Positions 50,211 through 59,363 of a DNA stretch of 64,000 bases are shown here, in pieces (position 1 is the first letter of the stretch; each line of letters starts with the position of its first letter). The position numbers and the translations under genes are program-made. Source of the DNA: Odoribacter sp. AF15-53 (lineage in GTDB: Bacteria; Bacteroidota; Bacteroidia; Bacteroidales; Marinifilaceae). Location: contig NZ_QUHC01000010.1 in the NCBI RefSeq assembly GCF_003479425.1, positions 1 to 64,000 of the forward strand, given 5' to 3'. The notes beneath the pieces are model-generated. The model was not told where the DNA came from, did no database searches, and was given only the letters and a program-made list of their open reading frames with translations.

Positions 50211-52865
50211 ATGAAAAAACTTACTACTATTGCATTACTCTGTTTATTTGTGATAACGAATGTCTTCGCACAAAAAGAGCGGTTAAAAACACGTTCTGGT
50301 TCCAAGGAATCTGCGGGAACGATTTCTTGTGTCTTTCCTCGAATATTTGTCGGGGAACGTTTGGTTATTACCGGCGATGAACTTCGGCGTGCCGGAAACA
50401 CGAGTGTTATCAATTCGTTGAAGAATATCGATCCTTCTTTTATGGTGGTAGAGAATCTGGAAAACGGATCGGATCCGAATATGGTCCCGGAAATACAATT
50501 TTATGGCCAAACGGGGCTGTCTAACGTTCAACCGTTGTTTATTATCAACGGTTTCAAGGTTCCGTTACGTCGTGTGATGAATCTCGACCTTAACATGATT
50601 GATCATGTCGTGTTGATCAAGAGTGCCGTCGGCAAATCGGAATACGGTGCCGAAGGGGGCCAGGGAGTGGTAGAAATATACACGATACTTCCCACGACGG
50701 GTAGTGTGAACGTGCGTTATAATGGTAACGTTGATATTCAATCGGCAGATTTGTCCAGTTATAATTTATGTAATATGTGGGAGAAGCTGGTTGGCGAGAT
50801 GTTTGCGGGGTATGGTTCGTTTGAGATGGGAGATGACGGGAATATTATCCCGCTGGATTCGCGATATATTGATCTGATGAAAAGGGCGGATGAAGGGTTG
50901 AACACGGATTGGTTGTCACAACCTTTACGTGAATCGGTAAGTCATAAACATTCATTGTACGTGGATGGTATCGTGGATAAATTTTCTTACGGGGTAAATT
51001 TTTATTTCAACAACACGGAGGGAGTCATGAAAGAGTCCGATAACCGTGTGGTGGATGGTAATCTTTTTTTATCTTATAAATTCAAGGGTGTACATATCAG
51101 TAATCAGTTCGGTTATACCGAAAATCGGGGGCATTTTTCCCCGTACGGGAGTTTTGCTCAATACGCGTTGATGAATCCTTATTTTTCACCCTATAATGCG
51201 GACGGGGATCTGGTGAGATATTTCGAGGATGGGGATTTTTCTCAGGCTAATCCGCTTTGGAACACGACTATTGGTACTAAATCCAAGATAAAGGGGAGTG
51301 ATATATCCGAATTGTTTAAAGTAAATTGGTATATTAATTCGTATTTAATGGCTCGTGGAGGTTTCCTTTACTCGAAGTTGAAGTATAAAGGTTGGGAATT
51401 CAAACCGGTTGATCACACGGATTTTATTTCTTCGGATGCCGAGTTGCGTGGGAGTTATGAAGAAGCTCGTACGAATAGAGAAGATGTGGGGGGCGAATTC
51501 GGGTTGGATTATAACAGGCAATTGGGAATTATGGGCAATCTTACGACAAGTTTGGTTGCGAATTTCGATCGTTCGAAAATAGACTATTCCATGTTGTCCT
51601 TGTATGGTATGTCTTCTTCAAGCTTGGAATTTGCCGGGGAACAGCCTGCCCCGATTTATATTCCGGATTTAACTTCTAAAGTATGGAGAGTGAACGCTAT
51701 TGCTAATTATTCTTACGCTAGCCGGTATTATTTCTATGCGAATTATTGTCTTCAAAATACTTCGGTAACTTCGATGAAAAGCCGAACAAACGGATTTTGG
51801 TCGATCGGTGCGTGTTGGGCTATGCACAACGAGTTATTTTTACGTGATTTAAAATGGATAGATGAATTTAAAATCCGTTTAGCTATTGGTAATGTCGGGG
51901 GTGATAACGAGAGTATAACAGATAAAATCGAGTGGCAGAAACGTCATGATTGGAACGTGGGGACTGATTTCTCCCTGTTGAACGGGTTCGTGAGCGGGCG
52001 TTTTAATTATTTTACGGCAAAAGCTGATCATGTATGCGCTGTTGCGGGAGTTATGTTCGAAGATGAAAATCAAAGTGTCATGATTGATGCTGAAACAGAG
52101 AGTAAAGGGTTCGAGGCTTTTTTGAATTTTAAAGTGTTGAATAGCGCGAATGGTAAATATCATTTGAATTTATTCGCGGCAGTGACCTCTTTTAAAAATA
52201 AGATGAAGAATGCTTCAATTCATGTCGGGAGTGAAAGTGCGAATCTTTTCGAAGGCTCGAAAATTCCACTTAATGCATTAATGGCCCATGCCTCGCTGGG
52301 AATTGATCCGACTTCCGGTAAGGAGATATTTGCTGCTGCGGACGGTTCTAATACTTTTGATTACGAAAAAGCGGCTATCGTGGACTGTGGTGACATGATG
52401 CCTAAAAATATCGGGAACTTCGGGGTGAACGGGGAGTTTTGGGGAATAGGGGTAAGTACCGTGTTTACCTGGGATCGGGGGAGTATGATGTTTAATAATA
52501 CCCTCTCTAGTCAATGTGATAATGCGGATGAACATTTTAATTTTGACAAACGGCTAACGGAGTACGGGCGTTGGAAACAACCGGGTGATGCTTCTTATTT
52601 TAAATCCGGTTCCTCTGATAATCAAGAGGTGTATTCCACCCGTTTCGTGCAAAAGATCAACAGGTTTTCATTGTCGTATTTGTCTGTTTACTATGATTTC
52701 AGAAATGCAGGTATTCTGAAAGATTGTTTCTTGAAAGATTGTAAATTGAGCTTTTCAATGAGTGATGTTTACACTCGTTCACAAAAGGATAGAAAACAAT
52801 ACGAGCGGGGGACGTTGTATCCTTTTGCGAAAACCTATTCTATATCTATGCTACTGGCGTTTTAA
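50211..52865 (+). CDS. orphan SusC/RagA-like TonB-dependent outer-membrane receptor
   Basis: 884 residues from the ATG at 50211 (ATG 50205 also possible). A signal peptide (1-20) ends in FAQ. The plug domain follows directly, with ITGDELRRAGNTSVINSLKNIDPSF near residues 50-80 and IINGFKVPLRRVMNLDLNMI near 110, typical SusC/RagA plug phrases. A long beta-barrel follows. Unlike most SusC proteins it lacks the N-terminal carboxypeptidase-like domain, is about 150 residues shorter, and has no SusD partner next to it. Substrate unknown. The C-terminus ends in a strand with final Phe, as expected for barrel insertion. Confidence 0.85.
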   Translation: MKKLTTIALLCLFVITNVFAQKERLKTRSGSKESAGTISCVFPRIFVGERLVITGDELRRAGNTSVINSLKNIDPSFMVVENLENGSDPNMVPEIQFYGQTGLSNVQPLFIINGFKVPLRRVMNLDLNMIDHVVLIKSAVGKSEYGAEGGQGVVEIYTILPTTGSVNVRYNGNVDIQSADLSSYNLCNMWEKLVGEMFAGYGSFEMGDDGNIIPLDSRYIDLMKRADEGLNTDWLSQPLRESVSHKHSLYVDGIVDKFSYGVNFYFNNTEGVMKESDNRVVDGNLFLSYKFKGVHISNQFGYTENRGHFSPYGSFAQYALMNPYFSPYNADGDLVRYFEDGDFSQANPLWNTTIGTKSKIKGSDISELFKVNWYINSYLMARGGFLYSKLKYKGWEFKPVDHTDFISSDAELRGSYEEARTNREDVGGEFGLDYNRQLGIMGNLTTSLVANFDRSKIDYSMLSLYGMSSSSLEFAGEQPAPIYIPDLTSKVWRVNAIANYSYASRYYFYANYCLQNTSVTSMKSRTNGFWSIGACWAMHNELFLRDLKWIDEFKIRLAIGNVGGDNESITDKIEWQKRHDWNVGTDFSLLNGFVSGRFNYFTAKADHVCAVAGVMFEDENQSVMIDAETESKGFEAFLNFKVLNSANGKYHLNLFAAVTSFKNKMKNASIHVGSESANLFEGSKIPLNALMAHASLGIDPTSGKEIFAAADGSNTFDYEKAAIVDCGDMMPKNIGNFGVNGEFWGIGVSTVFTWDRGSMMFNNTLSSQCDNADEHFNFDKRLTEYGRWKQPGDASYFKSGSSDNQEVYSTRFVQKINRFSLSYLSVYYDFRNAGILKDCFLKDCKLSFSMSDVYTRSQKDRKQYERGTLYPFAKTYSISMLLAF

Positions 52866-53152
52866 TCAGGGCGAAAGGTTTCGCCCTAGTCCGTAAAGTT
52901 CATAAAATCATGTCTTTGGCATCTAAAGTTTATAAAGTTAATGGAATTACTTGTTTCACGGGACTCTGTCCCGATCGGCAACTCGGCTGCCGTGATATGC
53001 GCCCGCAGGGTCCATTGACTTTATAGACTTTATAAACCTTCGGCTCAAAGGGCGAAAGCGTTTTGACGCTTTTGCCCTAGCGTTTTAATTGTTTTTTTCA
53101 TATTTCCCGGAAATATATTAACTTTGACGGATTTCAGAAAAACGAGAAGGTT
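52866..53152. repeat. 287-nt spacer of GTCCATAAAGT-type repeat and hairpins
   Basis: It starts with AGGGCGAAA-GG-TTTCGCCCT (52868-52887, likely terminator). Next come CCGTAAAGTTCATAAA, TTTGGCATCTAAAGTTTATAAAG and, inverted, GACTTTATAGACTTTATAAAC (about 53027-53037). The hairpin with core AAAGCGT-TTTG-ACGCTTT is at 53049-53078. A TAACTTTG -7 element at 53119-53126 serves the next gene. Confidence 0.6.
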
Positions 53153-53701
53153 ATGAAATATATCGCACGATTGATATTAAAGATATTTGGTTGGAAACTC
53201 CGGGGAAGTCTACCCACGGACAAGAAAGCGGTGGTTATTTCCGTGCCGCATACGTCGATTATGGATTTCATCTGGGGAAAGCTTACTTTCATGAGTTATG
53301 GTGTCCCTACTTATATATTAATGAAAAAGGAATTTTTCTTTTTCCCGTTGGGACCCATTTTGAAAGCATTACACGTGATCCCGGTAGATCGCGGTAATAA
53401 AGATAATCATCTCGTGGATCGAATGGTGGAGGAGTTTCAGAAAAGGGATACGATGTACCTGACGATCACGCCGGAGGGGAGTCGGAAGAAAAGGAAAAAG
53501 TGGAAAAAAGGATTTTTGGTTATTGCCAAAGAGGCGGGTGTTCCTGTTTACTTGGGTAGAATAGATTACAAAGATAAATATTGCACGTGGGGGCCTCGGT
53601 TTGAACCGACAGGTGATCCGGATGCGGATTTAAAATATATCATGTCGACATACCGGGATGTACATCCCCGGCATCCGGAGAATTTTTCCGCGGGTGATTA
53701 A
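53153..53701 (+). CDS. PlsC-like lysophospholipid acyltransferase family protein
   Basis: 182 residues. Block I is PHTSIMDFIWG near residue 31 with HxxxxD, and block III is TPEGSRKKRK near 101. It transfers acyl groups to a lysophospholipid or related acceptor at the inner membrane. It differs from the GlsA-like enzyme and is shorter than classic PlsC. It heads a likely operon with the nitrilase and S9 peptidase genes (gaps of 19 and 22 nt). Confidence 0.88.
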   Translation: MKYIARLILKIFGWKLRGSLPTDKKAVVISVPHTSIMDFIWGKLTFMSYGVPTYILMKKEFFFFPLGPILKALHVIPVDRGNKDNHLVDRMVEEFQKRDTMYLTITPEGSRKKRKKWKKGFLVIAKEAGVPVYLGRIDYKDKYCTWGPRFEPTGDPDADLKYIMSTYRDVHPRHPENFSAGD

Positions 53702-53720
53702 GTAAATTAAAAAGAAGAAT

Positions 53721-54488
53721 ATGAATGTTGCGATCGTACAAGCACACCTCGAATGGGAGAATGTGCCATTGAATTTGAAGCTTTTTAACAAGCGGATAGG
53801 AGCGATAGAAGGAGCTAACGTGATCGTTTTACCCGAAATGTTTGCCTCCGGTTTTACCATGAATGGAAAAGAGCGGGTAGCTCCTTTTTACGAGGCAGTT
53901 CACCAGTGTATGCAGGAATGGGCAAAGGAGAAGGACGCGTTGATCATGGGATCGACGATTTATTTTGAAGACGGGCATTATTATAACCGTTTGCTGGCTG
54001 CATTCCCGGATGGGAACGTGTTGCATTACGACAAAAAGCATCTTTTCACGATGGGGAATGAGAAAGATCATTTCTCGGCAGGAAACGAATTATTGGTATT
54101 TGATTACCAGGGGGTGAGGATTGCACCGTTCATTTGTTATGATCTGCGTTTCCCGGTTTGGAGTCGTAACACTTCCGGGTATGATCTGGCGGTTTACGTG
54201 GCCAACTGGCCGGAGGCGAGAAGGATGCCTTGGCAGGTATTACTGAAAGCGAGGGCAATCGAAAATCAATGTTACGTGGTTGGGGTGAATTGCGTGGGTG
54301 AAGACGGGAACGGGTTACATTATTCCGGGGATTCGGTTGTTATTTCCCCCAGAGGGGAGGAGTTGATCGCGTGTGAACCTTTTGCCGATGAAGTGAAGCA
54401 GGTGGATATTGATTTAAGGACTTTACGGGAATTTCGTGTAAAATTTCCCGTGCTGGAAGATCGGGATGAATTTACAATTGAAGATTAA
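53721..54488 (+). CDS. nitrilase-superfamily omega-amidase (YafV-like)
   Basis: 255 residues. The catalytic triad of the carbon-nitrogen hydrolase fold appears as Glu in LPEMFASGF near residue 40, Lys in YDKKHLF near 108, and Cys in ICYDLRFPVW near 140. The sequence is closest in style to YafV/omega-amidases that hydrolyse alpha-ketoglutaramate, a waste product of methionine salvage. Exact substrate is inferred. Middle gene of the plsC-nitrilase-S9 unit. Confidence 0.9.
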   Translation: MNVAIVQAHLEWENVPLNLKLFNKRIGAIEGANVIVLPEMFASGFTMNGKERVAPFYEAVHQCMQEWAKEKDALIMGSTIYFEDGHYYNRLLAAFPDGNVLHYDKKHLFTMGNEKDHFSAGNELLVFDYQGVRIAPFICYDLRFPVWSRNTSGYDLAVYVANWPEARRMPWQVLLKARAIENQCYVVGVNCVGEDGNGLHYSGDSVVISPRGEELIACEPFADEVKQVDIDLRTLREFRVKFPVLEDRDEFTIED

Positions 54489-54510
54489 TAATAATAGCTA
54501 AAAGTAAAGA

Positions 54511-56634
54511 ATGAAAAGGATGTTCTTGGCAATAATCGGATTAACTATGATGTTCGATTTGAGTGCGCAAAAGAAGGTTTTAACCATGGAGGAGGCCGTG
54601 ATAGGGTATCATTTATACCCCCGGTCCAAGTATTTTCAATGGCAGGGAGATAAGAATCAACTGACTTATCTTGATCGGGAAGGGCTTATGAGTGAGTCCG
54701 TCGATAAAGGTGAAAAGAAAGTCTTGTTGACGGTTGCCGAGTTGAATAAAATATTAGGAACCGAATTGAAAGGTTACCCTAATATCGAGTGGTTGGATGC
54801 AAACACGTTAGTGATTTCCCGTCAGGGGAGCATCTACCATATCGACGTGGATAAAAAGCAGTTGAAACAAACTTTCACCTTCCCGAAGGGGGCGGCTAAC
54901 GAGACCTACTCGAAAGCGGCTAACGCTTACGCTTACACGATTGATAATAATCTCTATTATCAGGACGAACGGGGCAACAGCTACACGGTGACTACTGATC
55001 AGGACAAGAATATCGTGAACGGACAAGTGGTGAGTCGTAACGAATTCGGAATCAAGGGAGGTATTTTCTGGTCCCCCGATGGAAAGAAATTGGGATTTTA
55101 TCGTAAAGACGAGAGTCAGGTTACTAATTTTCCATTACTGGACATTAATACCCGCACGGGAGAATTGAAAGAGATTAAATACCCGATGGCGGGGATGAAA
55201 TCCGAGTTGGTAAGCTTCGGGGTTTATGATATCGCTTCCGGTAAAACGACATTCTTGGATGTGAACGATTTCGGTCGTGAACAATATATGCCGGGAGTTA
55301 CTTGGTCGCCGGAATCGGATTTGGTGTATATTCAGGTGCTGAACCGGGGACAGGATCACATGCGTTTAAATTCTTATGATGCCTCGACCGGCAAGCGTGT
55401 GGCTACTTTATTCGAGGAGAAATCCAAGACTTACGTGGAACCGCAGAGTGCTTTGGTATTTATGCCTAATAACTCGAAACAATTTATTTATTCAACCAAC
55501 AATCGGGACGGGTATATGAATCTTTACCTGCATGATGTAACCGGGAAATTGATCAAGCGCCTGACAGATGTGGATGCAGACGTGGAGTTCGTGGCCGTTG
55601 ACCGTGCGGGAAAATACGTGTATTATCTTTCTTCGGAAGTGTCTCCGGTGGAGAAACAACTTTTCCGTGTGGATGTAAAGAGTGGTAAGAAAAACCGTTT
55701 GACCGCGGAAGAAGGGTGGCATAATATCACGATGAGCGGGGACTGCGCTTATTTTATAGATAATTACAGTAGTATCAAGATTCCTCGTAATGTGGATTTG
55801 ACCGCTAACACGGGTAAAGTGGTACGTCGTCTTCAAGAAGTGGAGAACCCGAATAAAGATTATAACTATGGGGAAATCACTCTGGGTTCGATCAAGGCGG
55901 ATGACGGAAGCGATTTGTACTATCGTTTGATCAAACCTATGGATTTCGATCCGAACAAGAAATATCCGGTAATTCATTACGTGTATGGAGGTCCTCATTC
56001 CCAACTGGTGACTAATACGTGGAATGCTTCCTTGCGGATGTGGGAAATGTACATGGCACAACACGGTTACGTGGTATTCGTGATCGATAATCACGGTACG
56101 CCCAACCGGGGAAAGGCTTTCGAGGAAGTGATTCATCGCCAGTGCGGGCAAGTGGAAATGAAGGATCAGGTGAAGGGTATCGAGTGGTTGAAATCATTCC
56201 CGTGGGTGGATGCCGAACGTATCGGGATTCATGGATGGAGTTACGGGGGATTCATGACTATTTCGTTGATTACCAATTATCCTGAAATTTACAAGGTGGC
56301 CGTTGCCGGGGGACCCGTGATCGACTGGAAATGGTATGAAGTGATGTATGGAGAACGTTACATGGACACCCCGCAAGAGAATCCGGAAGGATATGCCAAG
56401 ACTAGCTTGATTGCCAAGGCAAAAGATCTGAAAGGCAAATTGTTAATCTGCCAGGGAGCCGTTGATCCCGTGGTCGTTTGGGAGCAGAGTTTAAGCTTTA
56501 TCCGGGAGTGTATCAAGAATAATGTACAAGTAGATTATTTCCCTTACCCGTGTGCCGAGCACAACGTGATGGGACGTGACCGGATTCATTTGATGCAGAA
56601 AGTCACGAATTACTTTGAAGACTACTTGAAATAA
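54511..56634 (+). CDS. dipeptidyl-peptidase IV-type S9 peptidase
   Basis: 707 residues. A signal peptide (1-19, ending in LSAQ) exports it. Residues about 50-430 form an N-terminal beta-propeller; residues about 480-707 form the alpha/beta hydrolase domain. The catalytic triad is Ser in GWSYGGF near 575, Asp in GAVDPVV near 652, and His in CAEHNV near 688. It removes N-terminal dipeptides from peptides in the periplasm, typical for amino-acid-using Bacteroidetes. Last gene of its operon, with a good terminator. Confidence 0.93.
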   Translation: MKRMFLAIIGLTMMFDLSAQKKVLTMEEAVIGYHLYPRSKYFQWQGDKNQLTYLDREGLMSESVDKGEKKVLLTVAELNKILGTELKGYPNIEWLDANTLVISRQGSIYHIDVDKKQLKQTFTFPKGAANETYSKAANAYAYTIDNNLYYQDERGNSYTVTTDQDKNIVNGQVVSRNEFGIKGGIFWSPDGKKLGFYRKDESQVTNFPLLDINTRTGELKEIKYPMAGMKSELVSFGVYDIASGKTTFLDVNDFGREQYMPGVTWSPESDLVYIQVLNRGQDHMRLNSYDASTGKRVATLFEEKSKTYVEPQSALVFMPNNSKQFIYSTNNRDGYMNLYLHDVTGKLIKRLTDVDADVEFVAVDRAGKYVYYLSSEVSPVEKQLFRVDVKSGKKNRLTAEEGWHNITMSGDCAYFIDNYSSIKIPRNVDLTANTGKVVRRLQEVENPNKDYNYGEITLGSIKADDGSDLYYRLIKPMDFDPNKKYPVIHYVYGGPHSQLVTNTWNASLRMWEMYMAQHGYVVFVIDNHGTPNRGKAFEEVIHRQCGQVEMKDQVKGIEWLKSFPWVDAERIGIHGWSYGGFMTISLITNYPEIYKVAVAGGPVIDWKWYEVMYGERYMDTPQENPEGYAKTSLIAKAKDLKGKLLICQGAVDPVVVWEQSLSFIRECIKNNVQVDYFPYPCAEHNVMGRDRIHLMQKVTNYFEDYLK

Positions 56635-56643
56635 TTGAAAATT

Positions 56644-56690
56644 GAAAATGCAGGATTGAAAATGAATCCTGCATTTTCTTTTTTTTTGTA
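56644..56690 (+). terminator. terminator of the S9 peptidase operon
   Basis: GAAAATGCAGGATT (56644-56657) pairs over 14 bp with 56665-56678, followed by a long T-run. Confidence 0.88.
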
Positions 56691-56750
56691 AATTTTTGGG
56701 ATTCGAGATAATAATAAGCTCGATTCAACGTTTCGTTGTTTAATAGGAAA

Positions 56751-57656
56751 TTATAGTTTTTCGATCTCTTCCTGGGATAGGTGAGTACTTTGAGCGATAA
56801 CGTCAATAGCTATCCCTAATGATTTTAGATTTTGTGCTATTTCCAATTGTTTCTTCTTTTCACCTTCACCAAAGCCTTCACCAAAGCCTTCGCCAAAGCC
56901 TTCACCAAAGCCTTCGGTGAATCCCTTGTCTGCGGCAGTTTTAACCACGCTATACCAATCTCGGAATACCTTTAGACTATCTTCATATTCGAATAATTCC
57001 TGTTTACTGAACCCTGCGATTTCCGCGGACTTGAAGAGACGTTCGAAAACTCGTTCTTGTAATGCGGCAGGGCGTTCCATAAGTACCGATAAATTTCGAA
57101 GAACAAACATCCACTTGTCGAACATCGTTTCCAGTTCTGCTTCAGTCTTGTTGAATTTCGGCATTTCCAGGTAGATGAACGTTAATTTATTATAGAAAAC
57201 TTCTTTCGTGCGTGTATCCAATAATTTAACTTCGTGATGATAATAGTTGTCATCTTTATTGTCAAAAACGAAATTAAGAATACCTATCGTGTAAACCGCT
57301 TTCAATTCATAATCCCAGCTTCTCCCTTTTACGGCTTGTTCCCGGATCGGGAATGTCGAGTAAAACAGGCTGCGATCCTTGAAAAATTGCTGTTCGCCTT
57401 TTTGCATCTCCACGAGAAATTTTTCTCCCTGCTCGTTCTCGCAATATACATCGAACACGGCACGTCTGTCAATCTCTAGGGTACCGAGATGTTCGGTATT
57501 CAGATACGTGATGTCTTTTACCGTTTGCTCCCCGTGTAGTAAAGCGTTCAAGAAGCTGATTAGTAAATCTTTATTCATATCCGTGCCGAATAACTTCTTG
57601 AAACCGAAGTCCGTGTAAGGATTAATATATCGTTCTTGTAAACCTTCGCTTCCCAT
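56751..57656 (-). CDS. Rpn family recombination-promoting nuclease / PD-(D/E)XK transposase-like protein
   Basis: 301 residues from the ATG at 57656, chosen because the promoter at 57683-57713 places the transcript start about 20 nt upstream. The N-terminal RYINPYTDFGFKKLFG is the hallmark of the family. The nuclease core is FDVYCENEQGEKFLVEMQ (Asp, then Glu-x-Gln). A tail repeats GFGEGFGE five times (about 57-nt region 56864-56925 of 12-bp units) before a Lys-rich helix and LSQEEIEKL. Rpn proteins promote RecA-independent recombination in E. coli; some have variable C-terminal tails. Role here is inferred. Confidence 0.9.
   Translation of the reverse strand: MGSEGLQERYINPYTDFGFKKLFGTDMNKDLLISFLNALLHGEQTVKDITYLNTEHLGTLEIDRRAVFDVYCENEQGEKFLVEMQKGEQQFFKDRSLFYSTFPIREQAVKGRSWDYELKAVYTIGILNFVFDNKDDNYYHHEVKLLDTRTKEVFYNKLTFIYLEMPKFNKTEAELETMFDKWMFVLRNLSVLMERPAALQERVFERLFKSAEIAGFSKQELFEYEDSLKVFRDWYSVVKTAADKGFTEGFGEGFGEGFGEGFGEGEKKKQLEIAQNLKSLGIAIDVIAQSTHLSQEEIEKL
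56866..56925 (-). repeat. 12-bp tandem repeat encoding GFGE units
   Basis: Five near-identical 12-bp units (CCTTCACCAAAG and CCTTCGCCAAAG forms, alternating) encode Gly-Phe-Gly-Glu. Length variation by slippage would keep frame. Confidence 0.75.
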
Positions 57657-57682
57657 GATTTTCGTGTTATATAATGTTATAA

Positions 57683-57713
57683 CAAAGGTAGTGTAAACTC
57701 GTGACAAATCAAA
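57683..57713 (-). promoter_or_regulatory. promoter of the Rpn-family gene
   Basis: On the minus strand TTTG, a 19-nt spacer and TACCTTTG match the consensus exactly. It confirms the start codon at 57656. Confidence 0.8.
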
Positions 57714-57757
57714 ATAGGAGCTTGTTATCTTTTTGATAACGAGGTTATTTATAACGG

Positions 57758-58285
57758 TTATAATATTTTCTCGTACAGGTGAAATTTGTGGAGGCCGTAA
57801 TCGCCAAGTCCTAGATCAACGGTAGTAATATATTGAAATCCATTTTTTTCATACAACCTGATGGCAGGAGTGTTTTGCTCGTAAACATCTAGCCGGATGG
57901 CTTTCATGTGTGATTTCTTCCCAAATTCGAGAGCAAAAGAGATTAGTTGTTTCCCGATACCGAATTTTAAGAAATGAGGATGAACGACAAGCGTGTGTAT
58001 CACGAAGATGTTGTTGTAGGGTATTTCTATTTGCCAGGGTGCGTTGTTATAAGCGGCTTCCGGTTCGTGATTGAGGATAATTGAACCCACTATTTTTTCT
58101 TCGAATTTCGCCACGTGTAAAGTTTTACTGGCAATTCCTTCCTCGGCATTTTTTCGGGTTGGGTATATCCCTTTTATCCATCCGGGATGATTGGTTGTTG
58201 TTGATAGATGATCATTGAGATCGTCATACAGTTGTTCCAATTCGTCAATGTCAGACGTGACGCCTGCTTTAATGATTATATCCAT
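57758..58285 (-). CDS. GNAT N-acetyltransferase
   Basis: 175 residues from the ATG at 58285; the ORF could start 66 nt earlier, but a TACATTTG -7 element at 58312-58319 makes the later start more likely. The acetyl-CoA-binding region appears as VIHTLVVHPHFLKFGIGKQLI near residues 95-116, followed by RLDVYEQNTPAIRLYEKNGF near 140. Substrate unknown. It lies divergently from trmD. Confidence 0.85.
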   Translation of the reverse strand: MDIIIKAGVTSDIDELEQLYDDLNDHLSTTTNHPGWIKGIYPTRKNAEEGIASKTLHVAKFEEKIVGSIILNHEPEAAYNNAPWQIEIPYNNIFVIHTLVVHPHFLKFGIGKQLISFALEFGKKSHMKAIRLDVYEQNTPAIRLYEKNGFQYITTVDLGLGDYGLHKFHLYEKIL

Positions 58286-58447
58286 TTTTTTCAGTATTCT
58301 GTTATGATGGGCAAATGTAAGAAAAATTCGTGTAATTCTTTTAGAAGCCATTATCTCGCAAAGGGGGCGGATATCCTTTTATAGATTTAAAATGTAGAGG
58401 AACAGTTTAATTACACGGGTATGTAAGTTGAATTTATCAATAATTCT

Positions 58448-58455
58448 TATCTTTG
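58448..58455 (+). promoter_or_regulatory. -7 element of trmD
   Basis: TATCTTTG lies 82 nt before the ATG at 58537. The -33 match is poor (GTTG at 17 nt). Confidence 0.4.
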
Positions 58456-58536
58456 TTCGCGAGTTTGAAAATGGGAGGGTTGTCATGGATTCTTGTCATT
58501 TTCAATTTTGCATTTTCAATTTTCAATTGTTTTATC

Positions 58537-59214
58537 ATGCGTATTGATATATTAAGTGTAGTGCCGGAATTACTGGAAAGTCCTTTGAATCACTCGATCA
58601 TTAAACGGGCGAAAGAAAAAGGTATCGTGGAGATTCATATTCATAATATTCGGGATTGGTCGAAAGACAAACATCGTAAGGTGGATGACTATTCTTTCGG
58701 GGGAGATGCCGGGTTGGTCATGGCCATACAACCTATTTTTGATTGTATCAACGAGTTGACTTCCCAGCGTCATTATGACGAGATTATTTACACGGCTCCT
58801 GACGCCCCGACTTTTAACCAGAAGACGGCTAACGAACTTTCTTTGAAAGAGAATATCATGATTCTGTGCGGGCATTATAAAGGGATAGATCATCGTATTC
58901 GGGAGCATTTGATTACTCGTGAGATATCTGTCGGTGATTATGTCCTGACCGGGGGAGAATTACCGGCTTGTATCATGACGGATGCCGTGGTACGTCTTCT
59001 ACCTGGGGCGATGGGGGATGAAACTTCGGCCTTGACCGATTCTTTTCAGGATAATCTGTTGGCACCGCCCGTTTACACGCGTCCGGCTGAATTTAACGGC
59101 TGGCGGGTTCCCGAAGTTTTGCTATCCGGTAATCACGCTTTGATTGACGAATGGCAGGAGCAACAGGCTTACGAGAGAACGAAGCGTTTGCGCCCGGATT
59201 TACTGGAAGATTGA
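58537..59214 (+). CDS. trmD: tRNA (guanine-N1-)-methyltransferase
   Basis: 225 residues from the ATG at 58537; the longer ORF adds a low-complexity hydrophobic stretch derived from an AATTTTC repeat. It methylates G37 next to the anticodon with S-adenosylmethionine, preventing frameshifting. The knotted SPOUT core is visible: [13 protein letters not shown] near 51, [12 protein letters not shown] near 110 and [14 protein letters not shown] near 130. Other members of the common rpsP-rimM-trmD-rplS cluster are not adjacent. Confidence 0.97.
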   Translation: MRIDILSVVPELLESPLNHSIIKRAKEKGIVEIHIHNIRDWSKDKHRKVDDYSFGGDAGLVMAIQPIFDCINELTSQRHYDEIIYTAPDAPTFNQKTANELSLKENIMILCGHYKGIDHRIREHLITREISVGDYVLTGGELPACIMTDAVVRLLPGAMGDETSALTDSFQDNLLAPPVYTRPAEFNGWRVPEVLLSGNHALIDEWQEQQAYERTKRLRPDLLED

Positions 59215-59309
59215 ATTGTAATGCTTCCTTAAATCGGTAATGTTAGGGTGTTGTGGTTGTAATTTTAGCTATATAGTTGTATTTTAGTTGAAAATAATGC
59301 AAGGATTGC

Positions 59310-59340
59310 TTTGTCGTGTTTATAAATTGAAATACCTTTG
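59310..59340 (+). promoter_or_regulatory. promoter of the LruC-type lipoprotein gene
   Basis: TTTG (59310-59313), 19-nt spacer and TACCTTTG (59333-59340) match the consensus exactly. The ATG at 59364 lies about 17 nt from the predicted start. Confidence 0.8.
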
Positions 59341-59363
59341 TAGAAGTAAATCATCCTTTCATT

